Assembly (NCBI GenBank): GCA_011800805.1 | Contig: MPNW01000145.1 | Span: 6,844-70,843 of the forward strand | Source of the DNA: Hirudo medicinalis | Lineage: Eukaryota; Annelida; Clitellata; Hirudinida; Hirudinidae | Length of the DNA: 64,000 bases | Direction of reading: 5' to 3' | Shown here: positions 42,395-56,257 of the stretch, in pieces | Layout: every line of letters starts with the position of its first letter | Position numbering within the stretch: the first letter of the stretch is position 1 | Notes under the pieces: model-generated | The model's input: the letters and a program-made list of their open reading frames with translations, nothing else | Told to the model about the DNA's origin: nothing | Databases searched by the model: none | Position numbers and translations under genes: made by a program

Positions 42395-43509
42395 GGTTTC
42401 TGATGAAAGATTCGTTCAAAAATAAAACAGCTAATCCGACAACAAGTTGAGAAAGCCCAGCGTAGACTACAACGGAAGTTTATCGGTCACAAACAAGGAG
42501 CTGATTGCTAAAAGTTGTTAATTGATTTTCGACCGGAGTGCGGGAAATATAAATATAAATATAATTGTGTAATTTTAAATTTTAAATTTATTTTAGATAA
42601 TTTTAATTGAAAGTTGAATAGAAATATAAGAAAAGTAAGTTTGGTTAATAAAAAAAAATAAAATTGGTCCAATCAAATTATTTAAAAAATAACTTATTAA
42701 GCACGATGCAATCAGCGGCACCAGAATTTAAGCAAGTTGGAAGCATTACAAACGAATTCGATTAATTTTCAGAGTTGAGTCAACCACAGCGCAAGACCTA
42801 GAATTACCAAAGAAATCATAAATTTACTGCAATACATTTGCAAAGACATTTACGCCGGCTTTGTTATTCAAATATCCATAGCAGGCCCAAGCCAGTCATC
42901 CTCCTGTTAAAATTGTAACGAGCTAGCCATATATTAAACGTACACTAATGATGAGATGGCCAGGCCGCCGACAGAAACCAAAAATAATTTTGGGCACCTA
43001 GGCATGCCACAGGCCCCTTTGTCATGTCAATTTGATAATGGAAAAGCAAAATGATTGTCATGATTGTAATATCAACAAATTTAAAAAAAAATGCCAGGCC
43101 CTGGACACTTTCTCCTCTCGTCGGCCCTGGAGATGGCTTCACTATAACAACTGTAATAACCAGTGATCGCAAAACAACAGACAAACAACTTCTAATCAGA
43201 GTATCTTTCGGCTACAGACAGACAAATTGGAGGAATGTAAGGAAACGCATGCTATAATAATCCGGCGAAAAGTAAGCTAATGGCAAGATTTACATGGTGG
43301 AAAAAACAAGCTTAGATTATCAATTAGAAGCCGAATATTTATGATCTCCGGGGCTTCCCTTCAGCATTTAAATCATCATTTCTCACTTGACCCCTTGCCT
43401 TTGGCTCGGCATTATCATACCTGTCATCATCGCAGACGATATCGTTATCATTAGTAATTTATTACTATTGTGGTCATTCACGTGTCCATCGCTTCATCGG
43501 CTTTTCGAT

Positions 43510-43531
43510 ATCATCATCATCATCGTCGTCG

Positions 43532-43572
<41 letters not shown>

Positions 43573-43690
43573 GTCGTCGTCGTCGTCGTCGTCATCATCA
43601 TCCTCATCATCAGCATCATCAGCATCATCAGCATCATCAGCATCATCATCATCATCACTGCCACCACCACCATCATCATCATCATCATCC
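43510..43690. repeat. (ATC/GTC)n microsatellite
   Basis: CATCAT, GTCGTC and CATCAG triplets over about 180 bases. Confidence 0.93.
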
Positions 43691-44097
43691 TCAATAGGTG
43701 ATGACGACCGTGTTGCCTTCTCACCGGGACCACTTTCTTATCGAAAGAGATTTCGAAAGAGAAGTTCGCATTTGAATTCACGGAAGAAGAGAAAGGAGAG
43801 CGGGAGTGGAAGAAAAGTAGGTAAATGAAGTCAATTGTCGACTCCAGGCGAGGACTTAAGGAGCGAGTTTCGTCCACGAAGTGCATTTCTCCGGTTGCAA
43901 ATGGAGTCACGGTATCACGGTACAGACCTGCTTTTGCCAGACAGTAAAAGAGAATGGAAAACTGATGGAAAAGAGGATGGAGGGAGGAAGATGTTGATAA
44001 AAAAAGAAGAAGAGCGAGAGGAAGGGGAAAAGTGAAAAAATAATAAATTACCTGAGACCTTCACGGAGGTAGGCGGTAGATAGCATGGAAGGTAAAG

Positions 44098-44142
44098 GCG
44101 ATGATGATGATGGTGATGATGATGGTGATGATGACGATGATG
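44098..44142. repeat. (GAT)n microsatellite
   Basis: GATGATGGT triplets, opposite in orientation to the 43510 array. Confidence 0.9.
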
Positions 44143-46426
44143 AACGGTCGTAATGGGATTATGCAGGGGAAAACAACATACGTATTTTATTGGGGAGCCG
44201 CAAAAACCACCCAACCAGCCACAACCAACCGCCCGACCAACTGACAAATACAAACTCGTCCCCGGTAGTCTGACCCAGATCCAGAAACACAAATGTGTTA
44301 AGAGAGGTCAAGGCCAACCAATTACATATCATCGTCTCCCAATTGTAATATAATTAACACCTGACATTATGACATTATTATGAGCTAATTATGAGGCAAT
44401 CATGATGAGCGCTTTCATAATATCGAAATAATTATGTGAGCACGATCAACTCGCAACTAGATTCAAGATAGTCGTCTTATAAACAAAAATAAAACTGCAA
44501 CAATACAAAAACAATCCAGAGGCTCATGACATTGAGGATGCTCCTCCGTTAGTTCCAGGAATTGTTAAAACTATTTTTCCCCAACGCATCCCTATCTCGA
44601 ACTAGCGGATTTATCATCGCTCCAAGCAGGTGGTTTTTACGCCGTTCTCTACTCGCGTCTGGTCTTGTCTGGAAAAGTCAAGACGCTTTGAGGGGTCCAG
44701 TTAGAGACAATTAATCAATTAATTGACCCCTGACACTCCTACATATTGAGGTCAATCGTGGACACAGACAATAAGATGAAACGTGGTTAGCAAGTACTTG
44801 AAATTACAAGTCCAACGAGGACTTGGATGAAATTTCCAAAAGATAGATCGATTAATTATTGATGATTCGGTATCAATAATATCTTGAATAATTATTTAGA
44901 TAATTAAGACTCTTAGAATTATTTTGTAATTTGTAGCATTTTTTTTTTACTTGCAAAATCGTCGTAAGTGTCGTTAAATTTTTAAAATATTTCATTTCAT
45001 TATTTTTTTTTTACAAATAGTTTCAACTTAGGAATTCAACTATTTCGGTGTTGTTGTTAATATAATTATTTCAATTATAATGTTAATATTAACTAGGGTT
45101 AATTTAATATTATTATTATATTTTTTATTACTTTTTATTTATTTTAATTTATTTGATATTTTATTATTAATTTATTTTATATAAATATATTATTCTAATA
45201 AATTTAAACAATTTCGTAATTATGCAATAATAATTATGATTACAGCATTATTATTATTATTATTCTTATCAATATCCATCATTCACACGAGGTTATAAAT
45301 AAGACAGTCTGACCATAATGGGTCAAGTGAGAGTCTAATTGGGTCATCAGAGTTCATTAATTACCATATGCTAATCGCTTTTACCATATAATTTAAGAAT
45401 TGGGTCGGGTTAGTCGTTCGGGATTCCCAGCCGTGCGTGACGACTCGCTACTCGGTTATGCTAATTAGCACATGGCTTGCCATTATTCCAGGTTACCAGG
45501 TAAGTGAGGAGGGATGGGATGTTTGGAAGTTGATACTCCAGGATCGGATCTAAATTGATAAAAATCATGGTGATAGTTTAACAGGGCGATTCTGTCTGCG
45601 ATAACGCCGTTATACCAGGCATAACCAGGTTCCTATGTAAATAAGCTTCTTGCATAGATGAATTGTTCTCATGAACGAAGTTTTATGCGTAAATACTGTA
45701 AATCTAGAAATGACAATAATTTAGATAAATTCAAATGTAAACAGTAAACGCTTGACAAGAATCATCCAAGCCGATGTGTGCAAATGTATAAATTCGTTCT
45801 TACTTGGTTAAGCATGCTGAAATAAATGTTATGTATAATAAACGATATGCACTCTGTACACTGTACTGACGATTCAGGTAAATGTCATCAGCGAGGCATA
45901 GTACTTGGAATAACGATGTCCCCACGAACAAAGAGAATCCTTGGCATGGGTACAATCGTATTCATCAAACAAACCCTCAAAGACTTTTATGTCACAGAAT
46001 GCCTTCGGAATTATAAACCTTAAAATCAATGCAAACCGTATTCTTTCGATCTTTGATCCGACTCGAGTGAGTAGAAATTCTCCCCATCCATCCCATCCCA
46101 CCCCACCCCATCCCTCTTCTCACTACCTCACTCACTCGCCCACCCACCCATCGACGCACCGCCTCTTATAAGACCCGTCGTACTCCTTGGAAAAACAAAG
46201 CGCAATCACAATAGGGTCTACTCTCGTCTCTCATGTATCAGCATCTCTTCGCTCGGAAAGTTGCGTCTGTCTGAGGGATTTTCACTCTTACGCTAGCGCT
46301 TCGAAAGCCGTAGACTCAGTGGAATGGTCGTCTGCCGACTTTTCCGCCGAGACCGATCGAGACTGCAATAAATTATTGCTTTACATTTGTGGATTTAAAT
46401 TTCTCAGCAAGAATCCGATAGCATCG

Positions 46427-46475
46427 AGGAGGAAGAAGAAGGAAAAGGAAGAGGAAGAGGAGGAGGAGGAGGAAG
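46427..46475. repeat. Purine tract (GAG/GAA)n
   Basis: AGGAGGAAGAAGAAGGAAAA followed by GAGGAGGAG triplets: about 48 purines in a row, a polypurine/polypyrimidine tract. Confidence 0.85.
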
Positions 46476-49400
46476 CAAATCTAAGGTTGGTGTCGCTTTC
46501 GGATCTTGATCTTGAAATTGAAAACGTCTGACGAATGTGGAATCGATTTGACATTTTCATGTCTCGGACATCTCGTGTTTATTTATTACATAGTCTTAAT
46601 TTCTAAGTCCAATTACTCATTTGTAGTCTTATTCTCCGAGAATATAACTAATCCCAATATTGCACTTGCTCTTATTAATAATTACCGAGATTAATATCAT
46701 CATTCTCGATGTGTTTGACGGTTATGTTTGATGTAAGATTAGGCTGTCTGACTCTGTATTTCCTTTTCCTGTTGTTACATCTCGAGAATGATTTTCTCAT
46801 CATCACCTTCATCATCATCGCCGTCCATCCTCGTCATCGTTTCTCACGCCTTTCACTCACTCATAAGCACTCCCAAGCAAGCACATGGGCACAAGTTCAC
46901 ACGAACTGAAATCCGAATTTCAGTGGAACGGTTTATTTAGTTTTACGGTGTAGTCTTTCGATGCATTAAAAGACCGGATATACTCGTAGAAACGACTCCT
47001 GATGACGATGACGAGGGTGGTGATGATGATGATGATGCACGTGGAAAAACCGGATGGTGAGGTGGTAGGCAAATAGCAATTCCTAGCTAATCCAATCCCA
47101 TGAGAGACATGACGGACGAACAAATGAATCACAAGAAGACCACCGTACTAGGAAGTTCCTCTGGAGAAGCAGGGATGGCGACCCCCGAGCGGATACACAC
47201 GGAGCGGCAGAGGATGGAAAGATAGAAGATGAACGATAAAGACCTCACGCCGGCGATCGGCGTTTATTTACGTTGAAAATGTTCGGTGCGGTGTTACGCG
47301 ATGAAAAGAATGTATGATCTAGGTTTGCATCATAATGGTTCACCGGATCGATAGCAGACCGGCCATTCTGTTCCAGTCATCCTTCGGACCTTCGGACTAT
47401 TGCTGCACACTTTCAGTGCCATTGATCTGCCGGTGTTCTAGAACAATGCGATGCCAGAACATTTTCCAATCTGACGCTCAATCTTGTTTCCGTTTCACGA
47501 GGTTGCTAAAACGAGCTCATCAGAATTTGCTCGAATCTAAATCTTTATTTATTTTCATTTTTCAAATTACGATATTGCTTTCAAATCTAAGATGGACTTA
47601 ATTAAATAAAAACCATAAAATCAGTTTTTAATTATTGTATCTGAGATTGCAAAGGTTCTTATCCGTCAGCTAATCTTCTAAAATATCAACAACAGCCCTA
47701 AAATCTAAAAATTTGTTTAAAAAAATTAACAGTTGAAAATGTTTTGTTTTCGATAACTTTTTTGTCACATTTAATCGATCAGCACCGGATTTGCCCGTAC
47801 GATCGAATTATTCCCCATTCCTGACCCAGATACAGGGGATTTGGGTTATAAACAAAGACTTATTCGAACCGATTTTGATCATTTTGAATGCATTGAGAGT
47901 CCATTTTAATGTATCTAGAGAGGTACACACCTTTCTCGTGCATAAAAAGTTCAACTATCGACTTTGGCTCGCAATTTCATTTTTAAATATTTTTTCTCTT
48001 CTATTCAGTAATGACAGGCGCACAAAAAGCAAGGTTTTATGTCTGGTATTGATAAAGCTCGTTATTCCGGACTGATCCGTGGCATTCCAGATGCTATATA
48101 CGGAGCGACCATCGTACGGCCCTGGAGAGGATAATGTCGTTTGGCATGGGCACGAACAGCACGTCAGAATCAGGGATGAAAGTCGGCAGAATGTTTGATC
48201 GATTCAAGTAAAGAGAGAGGGATCTTCATTGCTTTGGCCGATTTCTGTTAACAATCCGCCGAGAGAAAATACTGTAATAAAAGTTCATGTGCCCAGAAGG
48301 ATTGAGGATTTACTAATCCAAACGCATGTATGTTGACCAAAACGCTGTCCAATTGGTTTTGTTGCCTCCTCTTGTTCTTCATACGACGTGAGTTCCTTTG
48401 AATGTTTGATAATTAATAACATTACATATTACTTAATGTCAATCACGATCGACAACTCACTCGATAAACTCTTCACTTACGTGATGCGTTCAAGTTGGAA
48501 ACTGCCAGAAAAAAATGTGCACAAAAAAGATCTCGGCATTTTTTTCCACTTCACGTGCACTCGTATATTCGCTATTCTCATTCACTTTTCTTGTGAGAAC
48601 TATATGCAAGATAAGCGGCTCATCAAAAAGGCAAATCGATTGCGTCAGAGATTTCCAAGGTGACGAGAGCTCCTTAGCATTTCCAAATTTTTCATTTTTT
48701 ATTTTGAGAAATTCGATTTACTCTCGTGGATTATTGTTGCCTGAAGCAGTAACTAAGATCATCTCAATCCTTAATTGCAAGGAATGAGATTTGACATCCC
48801 ACTTAAAACTCAAACAAAAAAAAAATTAAAAAAATCCACAGAGACTGAATCTTTTCGATTCATCGTAGGACATTATCGTCCACGATCTTCGTACAACGTG
48901 ACTTTTATCGAGAATCCTGCGATAAAACGGAAGTCGATTTTAAAGCCAAGTTTCTGGAATATGATTTATCATCCGAACCAGACGTGCTTCTTGTGTCGCG
49001 GGACTCATTTTGAGAAGACGAGAAAATGCAGATAAATTGATGAATGGAGGAGATTTCCCATGGATCATCTTAATCCATCTTTCCGCTGAATTCATAGATA
49101 AGATCGCTTTAAAACATCGAGCGAAATATTCTATCCTTCAATTTTGAAATATAAATCTCATTTCCAAGTTCAATCACCAAGCATTGACACAAATAAACAG
49201 ACGAGGTTAGGAATCAGTTAGAGGAATGTGCGAGCCGGAAAGCGGTATTCGTAGACGAGCGGACACAGTATTCCACACTCCATTACCTGTTAAATCATTC
49301 CCTGGGCAGTAGGTCATCGAAGTCCGGAAGATTTGTGTTTCTGGATTACAATCCTGTTAGAGTCGAACTGGAAAAATACTGTTAAGAATCCTTCGGAGCA

Positions 49401-49686
49401 TAGTTTTATCGAGCCGCGAATCGAGTTTCAAGCCCTATAAATCAAGTTTTATGAGACTTATTCGCTCGTCAAATTTTTCATTCTTTGTACAAATTTCGGT
49501 CTAAATAACGAAATCGAGAAAAATATGAATCCATTTAAAAATTCATACTCATCCTATCGAACATTTCAGATCCCTGCCTGCAGAATTCTTCTGGTGAGCT
49601 GAGATGATGAATTTTAAATCATTCATAATCGGATAAAACATGTACCGTACCGATGGAATTAAATTAACTTTTCATCATCCGAGCAG

Positions 49687-52600
49687 ACGTCTTTCGTTTG
49701 ATTTGCCCCGGGGATTCCCTCTTGGTGGCGCCCCGCCTATCCGAGACGGCCGAGGTGACGTTCAACCGGCGCGACTTTGAATTTGAATCGATCCATCCAA
49801 TCAGGTGAGACATCAATTTTTTGTACAGTACCATCTCACACTAATCCAACCGACTAAAAAAAATGGAAAAAGAAAGAATATTGATCGTTTTTATTGTAAA
49901 TTTTTGACGAGACGAATTTATGAAATGCAAAAAGAGCCTCCGAATTATAAAAAAAAAACAACAATTATAACAAGAAATCCTTTAGTTCCCATGTTGGCTT
50001 CATTCGTTCTAGATAACAGCTGTTTCTCTTCTTAATATATCATCGCAATGGGAGCTGGCTTCGGAACTGTTTTTATTATTGTTATTGCCGTTGCTGTTTT
50101 ACCACAATTATTGTTCGTGTTGCTTCTGTTATTCTTTATGACCGACTCCACCGACTCCATTATTTATCGTGCCTTTGGAGAAAATGAGTTTCATCTGATA
50201 TTTTTCAATCTATAAATTCATCACCGATGACCAGACGCCGCCGATGCTAATCGTCCTCAGAATCGACATGTTTTACGAGCCTGTCTCAGTGACAATTTAA
50301 ACGGAAACTCCTAAGGCGCTCTCCATTTTTCGTTGGCCTTAAAGAATAAAAAAAACACACCCAAAAACTCAACGACTGAATTTGGAAATGCAAAGTAGGG
50401 ATGGTACCAGATGGTAGGAAAAGATAAATCGCTCCATCTATTATCGCTGCGTTATTGTTGCGTTCGAGCAATGGCATTAATAGACTTTTTTCTGTGGCAT
50501 GGCTGTAAAAATCATGTAATCAGGTAATTTCCCAGGGCCGCTGCGAAAAAAACTTTCCGCTTCCCATGGCTTCAAAGAGATAACAGAATCAACCACAACA
50601 ATGGAAGGAAGCTCTTGGAATGTGGAAATGGGAAATAGCGGAACAAAAAAGGACGAAGTGGACACAAACCAAAAAAACACAAAGCCAAGACTTCTTAATT
50701 TGGATTTTAAAAAGATTGACAATAAAAAAAAATGCGGAGGAAGGAGACAACTCTAAGTTCTTCAAGGTTTTCCGTATAACCATTAGTTTGATCATCGCGC
50801 CTCGACACTAAAGCAAAACCTATAATGCCATATCTCTCTGCCGATAAGAGCCGGAAGAAGGCCAAACCACGGAATGGGAAAGAAGTTAGCAAGATGAATG
50901 GAGTACAGCTGAAGAGAGAAGAAGAGACAGAGAGAGTGAGAGAGGAGGATCCAAAATGAAAGATGGAGAAGAATAAGAAAAAAGTGAGAATAAATGATGG
51001 ATCGGTGGAAGTTCAAGATTTAGAGGGAGCAGCGACAGAAGCGGCATTCTGAGTTTGCATACACTGTACGTCGGAAGGCGCGGGCGAGTAGAAGGAAGGC
51101 AAAAGCAAATAAGTGCCACCACATTGATCACTCCAAAGAACACGTGACGTGCAGGCCGGCAAAACGCGGAATTTAAAAAATTTCGCCAGCGGTCATTACT
51201 CACTCATTCGTTGTCAGATTTATAGTCGTCGTCAGATTAAATGCCAAACATGAGCGTAGGAATAGCAGGGTACAACAATCTTTGCATGGCTCCATTGTCG
51301 CAGAATAATATACGACAAGCTCCCGATAGCAGATGTCTTTTTGGTATGAAAGCTTCGACCTAGTCGAGTGACGTACAAGTCATAGATCTGACTTACGTCG
51401 TAAAGAAACATTAATTACATCACTGATTCTCACTCTATATCGCATTGGTACCGTCAAAAGTCATCGAGTGCCTTTCACTCTTTAAGAATTTTAAGTACAC
51501 TTTCAATCGCCGGTTTGTTTTTTAATCTGATTATTTACAAACCTTTTGGTGGAGAATTGACGGAAAAAATTAAATCGAAACATGCTCGCTAAAGAATGTT
51601 GGAATGTCCCAATTTTGTTTTCAAGGTTTGTCCTTAGGGACCCCCAGAGAACTGAGGAAATCGAGAAAAAATAGCCGACGACCAGCTGACGATGCCACGA
51701 AGGCGTTGAGCCATCGCTTATTGTTAATTTTGAAGAAAGCTTCCATTTGTGGTTTACTTCCGACGCGCCTGTGCTTCTTGAGGATTATTTACTTGAAAAT
51801 CCAATATATTTGAAAAAACCATTTTATTCTCCTCCTTTCTCATTCAACACATTTTTCTACTACGATGCTAATATTTTTTCGAGGACTGCATTTTACTACA
51901 CTCCACTTTCCTCTCTCGGTTCCTGTTTTTAAGAGAGTTTCAAGTGTAACTGCCTTGAACACTTGAGAGCTTTAACAGAGATTTGAAGGACTGCTCATAA
52001 ACTAATAGCGCCACGCGCAACACAAAAACGCTTTATCATTTGAGAGAGCCGACTCTAGCTTAGCGCTTCCAAAAAAAAAAAAGGCCTTTCTGCCAATTTA
52101 ACAGAAATTGCCTGGAATCCTCCCCTATGTAACGTTGTAATTGGTTTCTCCACCCGCGTTCCGCTATGATTGAGTAGCACCGAACATCAAAGAAAACGTC
52201 AAACAATGCTGCACATCAAAGTAGCCAAACGCGTTGGTTCAACCCTTTCCTGTACTCACGATGGCGATGTCACTGATAAATAACATTTTCCGGCAACGTG
52301 ATTAGAAATCCGAGCGGAGATATCAAGCGGCGAGATCAAAAGCCGATTGCCGAGTCCGGTACATCGGACGGAACCAGAGTTCTGGAATCAAAAGACTAGA
52401 TTTGCACGTCCATCCCCTGGAGTTCGGATCCATTTTAAAGGAGATTATTGATAAATCAATATGATTTATGTCGATCCCTGGGCTTATATTCTTTTCCTTT
52501 TGTTTTAATTCAATCGTCTCCAGACTGATGATGCAGACTAAGCTGATTAGGAGAGCGACAGGCCCTCAAATAGAAACTTTTCATGTTTTGGATTTTTATT

Positions 52601-55600
52601 AAAAAACATTTCCATCCTAATAGCTTCCAATTTTCCAAAGTCAGTTTTTAGGAATTTCGTGAAAAGTTAAGAGTCTAACGATGCTACGATTTCCTTCCAA
52701 ACGCTTTCAATGCCGAGCCAAAAAAAAAAAATTAATATAGATCTCATCAACGCATCAACAACCTCATCGCCCTGAAATTCCATTTACAACTGGAATTTAT
52801 TTTCGATTCACTAGGGGCTTATACCAACAATTGCCGAGTCACTTGAGCGGACCAGAGTTCAGGTCTAACTTGACGAAGGGTCAGCATCTGTTCGAGTTTA
52901 AGGCTGTTGACTCGATCGGAAGAAGCGCCATTTGTGTCTTCACCATCACGGTTGAAGGTGAGCCGCCATGATTTGCTCAAATTGTTAGCACCTTTGCCTC
53001 ACCAGTTCACTTGTCGAAATCTTAGTATCATTACTAAATTATAAAAAAAAGTGTGGTTCTTAATTATTATTGTCTTGTCTCGCACACGTTGACAGTCACC
53101 TCGTGTCCTAAATTATCCCCTCCTACATTCGGAGAAATCACATGCGACAGCCAATCCTACATCTTCGGAACAAAATGCACCCTAGTCTGTCCTCAAGGGT
53201 ATGCCTCACACGGCCATCCAATAGAATGCTTAGAAAACGGATCGTGGCAAGGTCACCTGCTTCATTGTCACGGTGAGTAATTGCTTAGAAGGTTATAAAC
53301 GTCGGAGTTGTAATGGTCAATTCCTCCCATTTAGCAATCACCTGCCCGGATCCGGGAATTCCACTGCACGGTAACAGGCATTGCTCCAATCGCTATTTTG
53401 TCTACAACAGCTCTTGCAGCTTCACCTGCCAACACGGTTACCGCTTGCTAGGCAACAAGGACATACGATGTCTGACGACCAACAACTACTACGAGATTAG
53501 CGAATGGAGCCACACGGCCCCCGCGTGTCAGAGTAAGTTCAGCTTTAGCTGGTACAATGCAAAGCATTTGTAAAATGAAAACGAATCTACAATTTTTCCT
53601 AACGCAAAAAGGTTTTCCCCTTCTTGTGGGAGAGTTACACCCACTGCCAATCAAGTGTTAATAAACTCCTCCGCCGTGGAAATGGAAATAAAATGACTTT
53701 TTCCATCTGCTAAAAATAGTTTCCTTTACCAATTTTCTGTTATCATAGAAACAAAAGCAGTTATTCAGTGACTTAAAAAAATGTATGATCACTAACGCAG
53801 CCTTCCAACTAATTCCAGAAATCATTCCACCCATAGTTGAAGAGTGCCCCTCCGACATAGTCCATGTCGTAACGTCAAGGTCGGAAGTAGAGGTGGCTAT
53901 ACCTCGTATCGTCTTCCGCAGCTCAATTTCGGGAGTCATTCTAAATCACATCTGCAAGGATATAGATTTGAAGGATAGCCATAATGTGTTCCCAGTCGGT
54001 CTCCATAACATTCACTGCTTTGCCTCAGAACCTGGAGAACCAATTGCAGACAGCAGTTCCATTTCCCACTGCAACGTCACAATACACGTCGAAGGTAGGA
54101 AGAGCCAATGTAAATCAGATTTATTTTTAACCTATACCCCGTTTAAATCTGTTCGTAGCTGATCCATGTCAGCCTCTCCCACAGCCTATAAATGGCTTTC
54201 TATTTTGCTCACGTGTACCACACTTCAACAAAAGTCATGAGCTCGGCTTCCTATTGGTCACCACTAAAGAAAATAGGTCAAAGTTCATCGAGCACCATCA
54301 ACATTACCAACCTCGTCACAATCACCACCACCATTCGACCACATGTAGGATGTTCTGCCGAAGCGGCTTTGTCTTCCCCAAGACCTTTGGTCGCTACCTC
54401 GAGAGTCGAGATTACAAGTGCAGTAGACACGAAGGCGTGTGGAAGCCGTTTTCCTTCGTGCCAGGATGCGTCTGTAAGTGTGTCAGACCTTCATCACGAT
54501 TTTCATTTGTAGTCCATGACCCTAACTAAATGAGAGCAAATTATTCATTAGTCTTTTGCGAATATTACAACATGTTTTCTTCTAAGCCTGGTCTTGCTCA
54601 ACATTACAATAGCATCTTCAAAAAAGGCTGTAGCACAATTAATGTCCCTAATACTTGAAAACTGCGTACCTTGAAAATATATATTTAGAAAGAGATCATA
54701 TAAGTACTGGTTTAGTCGATCCCTGTAGAATTCAAATTCAAATCAGGTCACGGCCCCTGTCAAACTAGATGTTACTTCGTAAAAAACTTAAATAGCACTT
54801 AAATAACTGAGTTAAGTCTGATGATCTTCATTAAAGATATGGCTGCTTAAATAAATTTCCTAACACTTTCTCAGAGATGTTTCTATCCGTAGTACCAAAA
54901 GCGCCAAGCGAGCTGAAGCTGCCAGTGGAAATCCAGTTCAACATCGTCAAAGGAGACTGTTCAATGCTAACGACAGTCAGCCAAAGTCTCATACAGAGCC
55001 AGTTAAAATCAACAAGCGTCTGCAGTCGAAATCAAAAAGAATGCTTGGTAGAAGAATGGTCAGTCGTCTGCCAGAGACTGGACCCCTCGGGTGGATTCGA
55101 ACCAACCAGGAGAAGAAGGAAAAGGAAAAAACGAAATTTCGGCCGCAACGTTACCAGTTCGGAGTCGAAGAGCTCCGACAAGGGTAAAGATCAGTCAAAT
55201 CAGAATGCCATCAGAAAAGCCACTAAGAAATCACAACGCCACCGCCATCGAACATTAGCTCCGCCTCGCAATGATGGGGACAGCGATGATCTACAAAGCT
55301 CTATCGACCCTCACAAAGCTACCTCAGTTTCTAAGAATGTCAATAGAAAAAGAAGACGAAATCATCGTCCAAACACTACATCGGCAACTTCATTCCTAAA
55401 TAACGCAACTTTACTTCCATTCCGCGCCAGACCAAAAACGAACAGATCATCTATGTCAACGCGGCAGATAACATCATCTTTGCACGGCCGCTATAGACGC
55501 AGCGTCGACGCCAACTCCACAAGCACACTTCCAACTGCAACTACCTCGTCAGTTCAATTCGAAAAAAATCAACCGAAAAAAAATTCGTCAGAAATCATCA

Positions 55601-56175
55601 AAGGTGCTCGAAGGAGAGCGACAAGTAGCTCGACGGACGACGACGACAGGGTCACCAATAGGATGCTCGTGAGATTCCAACTGGCGACGAGACTAAAAAA
55701 TGGAGCATCGGAAACGGAAGCCAGCCCCAAGAAATGGGCAAGCGACTACCACAGGACGGTCGTGTTTCTTCAGAGCATGTATCATGCCCTGGAAGAATTG
55801 TTGGCCAGCGGCAGTCTCAATATTCTGCAACTTGCAGAGGAAAGTTTGAAAGGAAAAGAATCCAATAAAACCGGAGATTCTCAAGCTTCCTCCTCGGTTA
55901 CTTCAGTGGTAGGCTATGCAGTCACCGCCCAGGCAGACATAATACCCGTCTGCGATTTTGAGTATGAATTTAATAAAGATTATCTTATCTGTGGTGAGTT
56001 CGCGGCTTCTTAGAACTATTTCATTCATATTAAATAGAAATCTGACGTTTTATATATTAATAATACTTCAGTGCCCTGCGGTCCCAATACCTTCTACGAT
56101 ACCAGTACTGGGCAATGCAGTCCCTGTCCAGAAGGCACTTCACAACCAGACCAAGCACAGTTCTCCTGCAGCTAA
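49687..56175 (+). CDS. SVEP1-like extracellular Sushi/HYR protein, 5' end missing
   Basis: A secreted or matrix modular protein, similar to the middle of vertebrate SVEP1. Exons: 49687-49804, 52815-52957, 53096-53272, 53335-53532, 53819-54094, 54159-54473, 54893-55993, 56072-56175. All phases agree; apart from the first intron (phase 2) every intron is phase 1, typical of shuffled extracellular modules. Domain order: HYR split over two exons (ICPGD...LTKGQHLFEFKAVDSIG..C), Sushi, Sushi, HYR (EECPSDIVHV...NIHCFASEPGEP), a Sushi variant with a His-rich insertion ending EGVWKPFSFVPGC, a long Lys/Arg/Ser-rich linker with a furin-type site (RYRR|SVD near 55490-55505), and a GCC2/GCC3 ephrin-receptor-like domain (CGPNTFYDTSTGQCSPCPEG). 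About 810 residues are present. The stop right after the GCC module leaves out the EGF, Sushi-array and pentraxin part of SVEP1. The acceptor at 54893 is inferred because the one upstream would create a stop. Confidence 0.85.
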
Positions 56176-56251
56176 GGATCTGTAGGAAATCGAAGATAAT
56201 TAGTCAGCCAACCAGTCATTTCCATGCTCGAATTAACGGCGCCGTATAAAA

Positions 56252-56257
56252 AATAAA
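56252..56257 (+). terminator. Candidate poly(A) signal AATAAA of the SVEP1-like gene
   Basis: AATAAA about 75 bases after the stop, supporting 56175 as the true end. Confidence 0.6.

Larger units (their letters stand above)
42395..49686. other. Gene-poor region between PSME3 and the SVEP1-like gene
   Basis: The first 200 bases should hold the PSME3 promoter. Long AT-rich stretches (44.8-45.3 kb) and simple arrays follow. Upstream exons of the SVEP1-like gene probably lie here or beyond. One candidate (48091-48207, open, CAG acceptor and GTAAAG donor) was not accepted. No independent gene was recognised. Confidence 0.5.

Noticed and set aside
45473..45502. Short start exon MACHYSRLP followed by a strong GTAAGT donor
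   Set aside because: Phase would suit the 49687 exon, but there is no signal peptide, which an extracellular protein needs.
46709..46909. Hydrophobic frame resembling a signal peptide (LYFLFLLLHL)
   Set aside because: No suitable donor and no downstream exon in phase; probably chance in T-rich DNA.
48091..48207. Possible VWA-like exon (ALERIMSFGMGTNSTSESG...) of the SVEP1-like gene
   Set aside because: Acceptor and donor are plausible and the pattern faintly recalls a VWA domain, but its end phase (2) does not fit the exon at 49687 and no neighbouring VWA exon was found.
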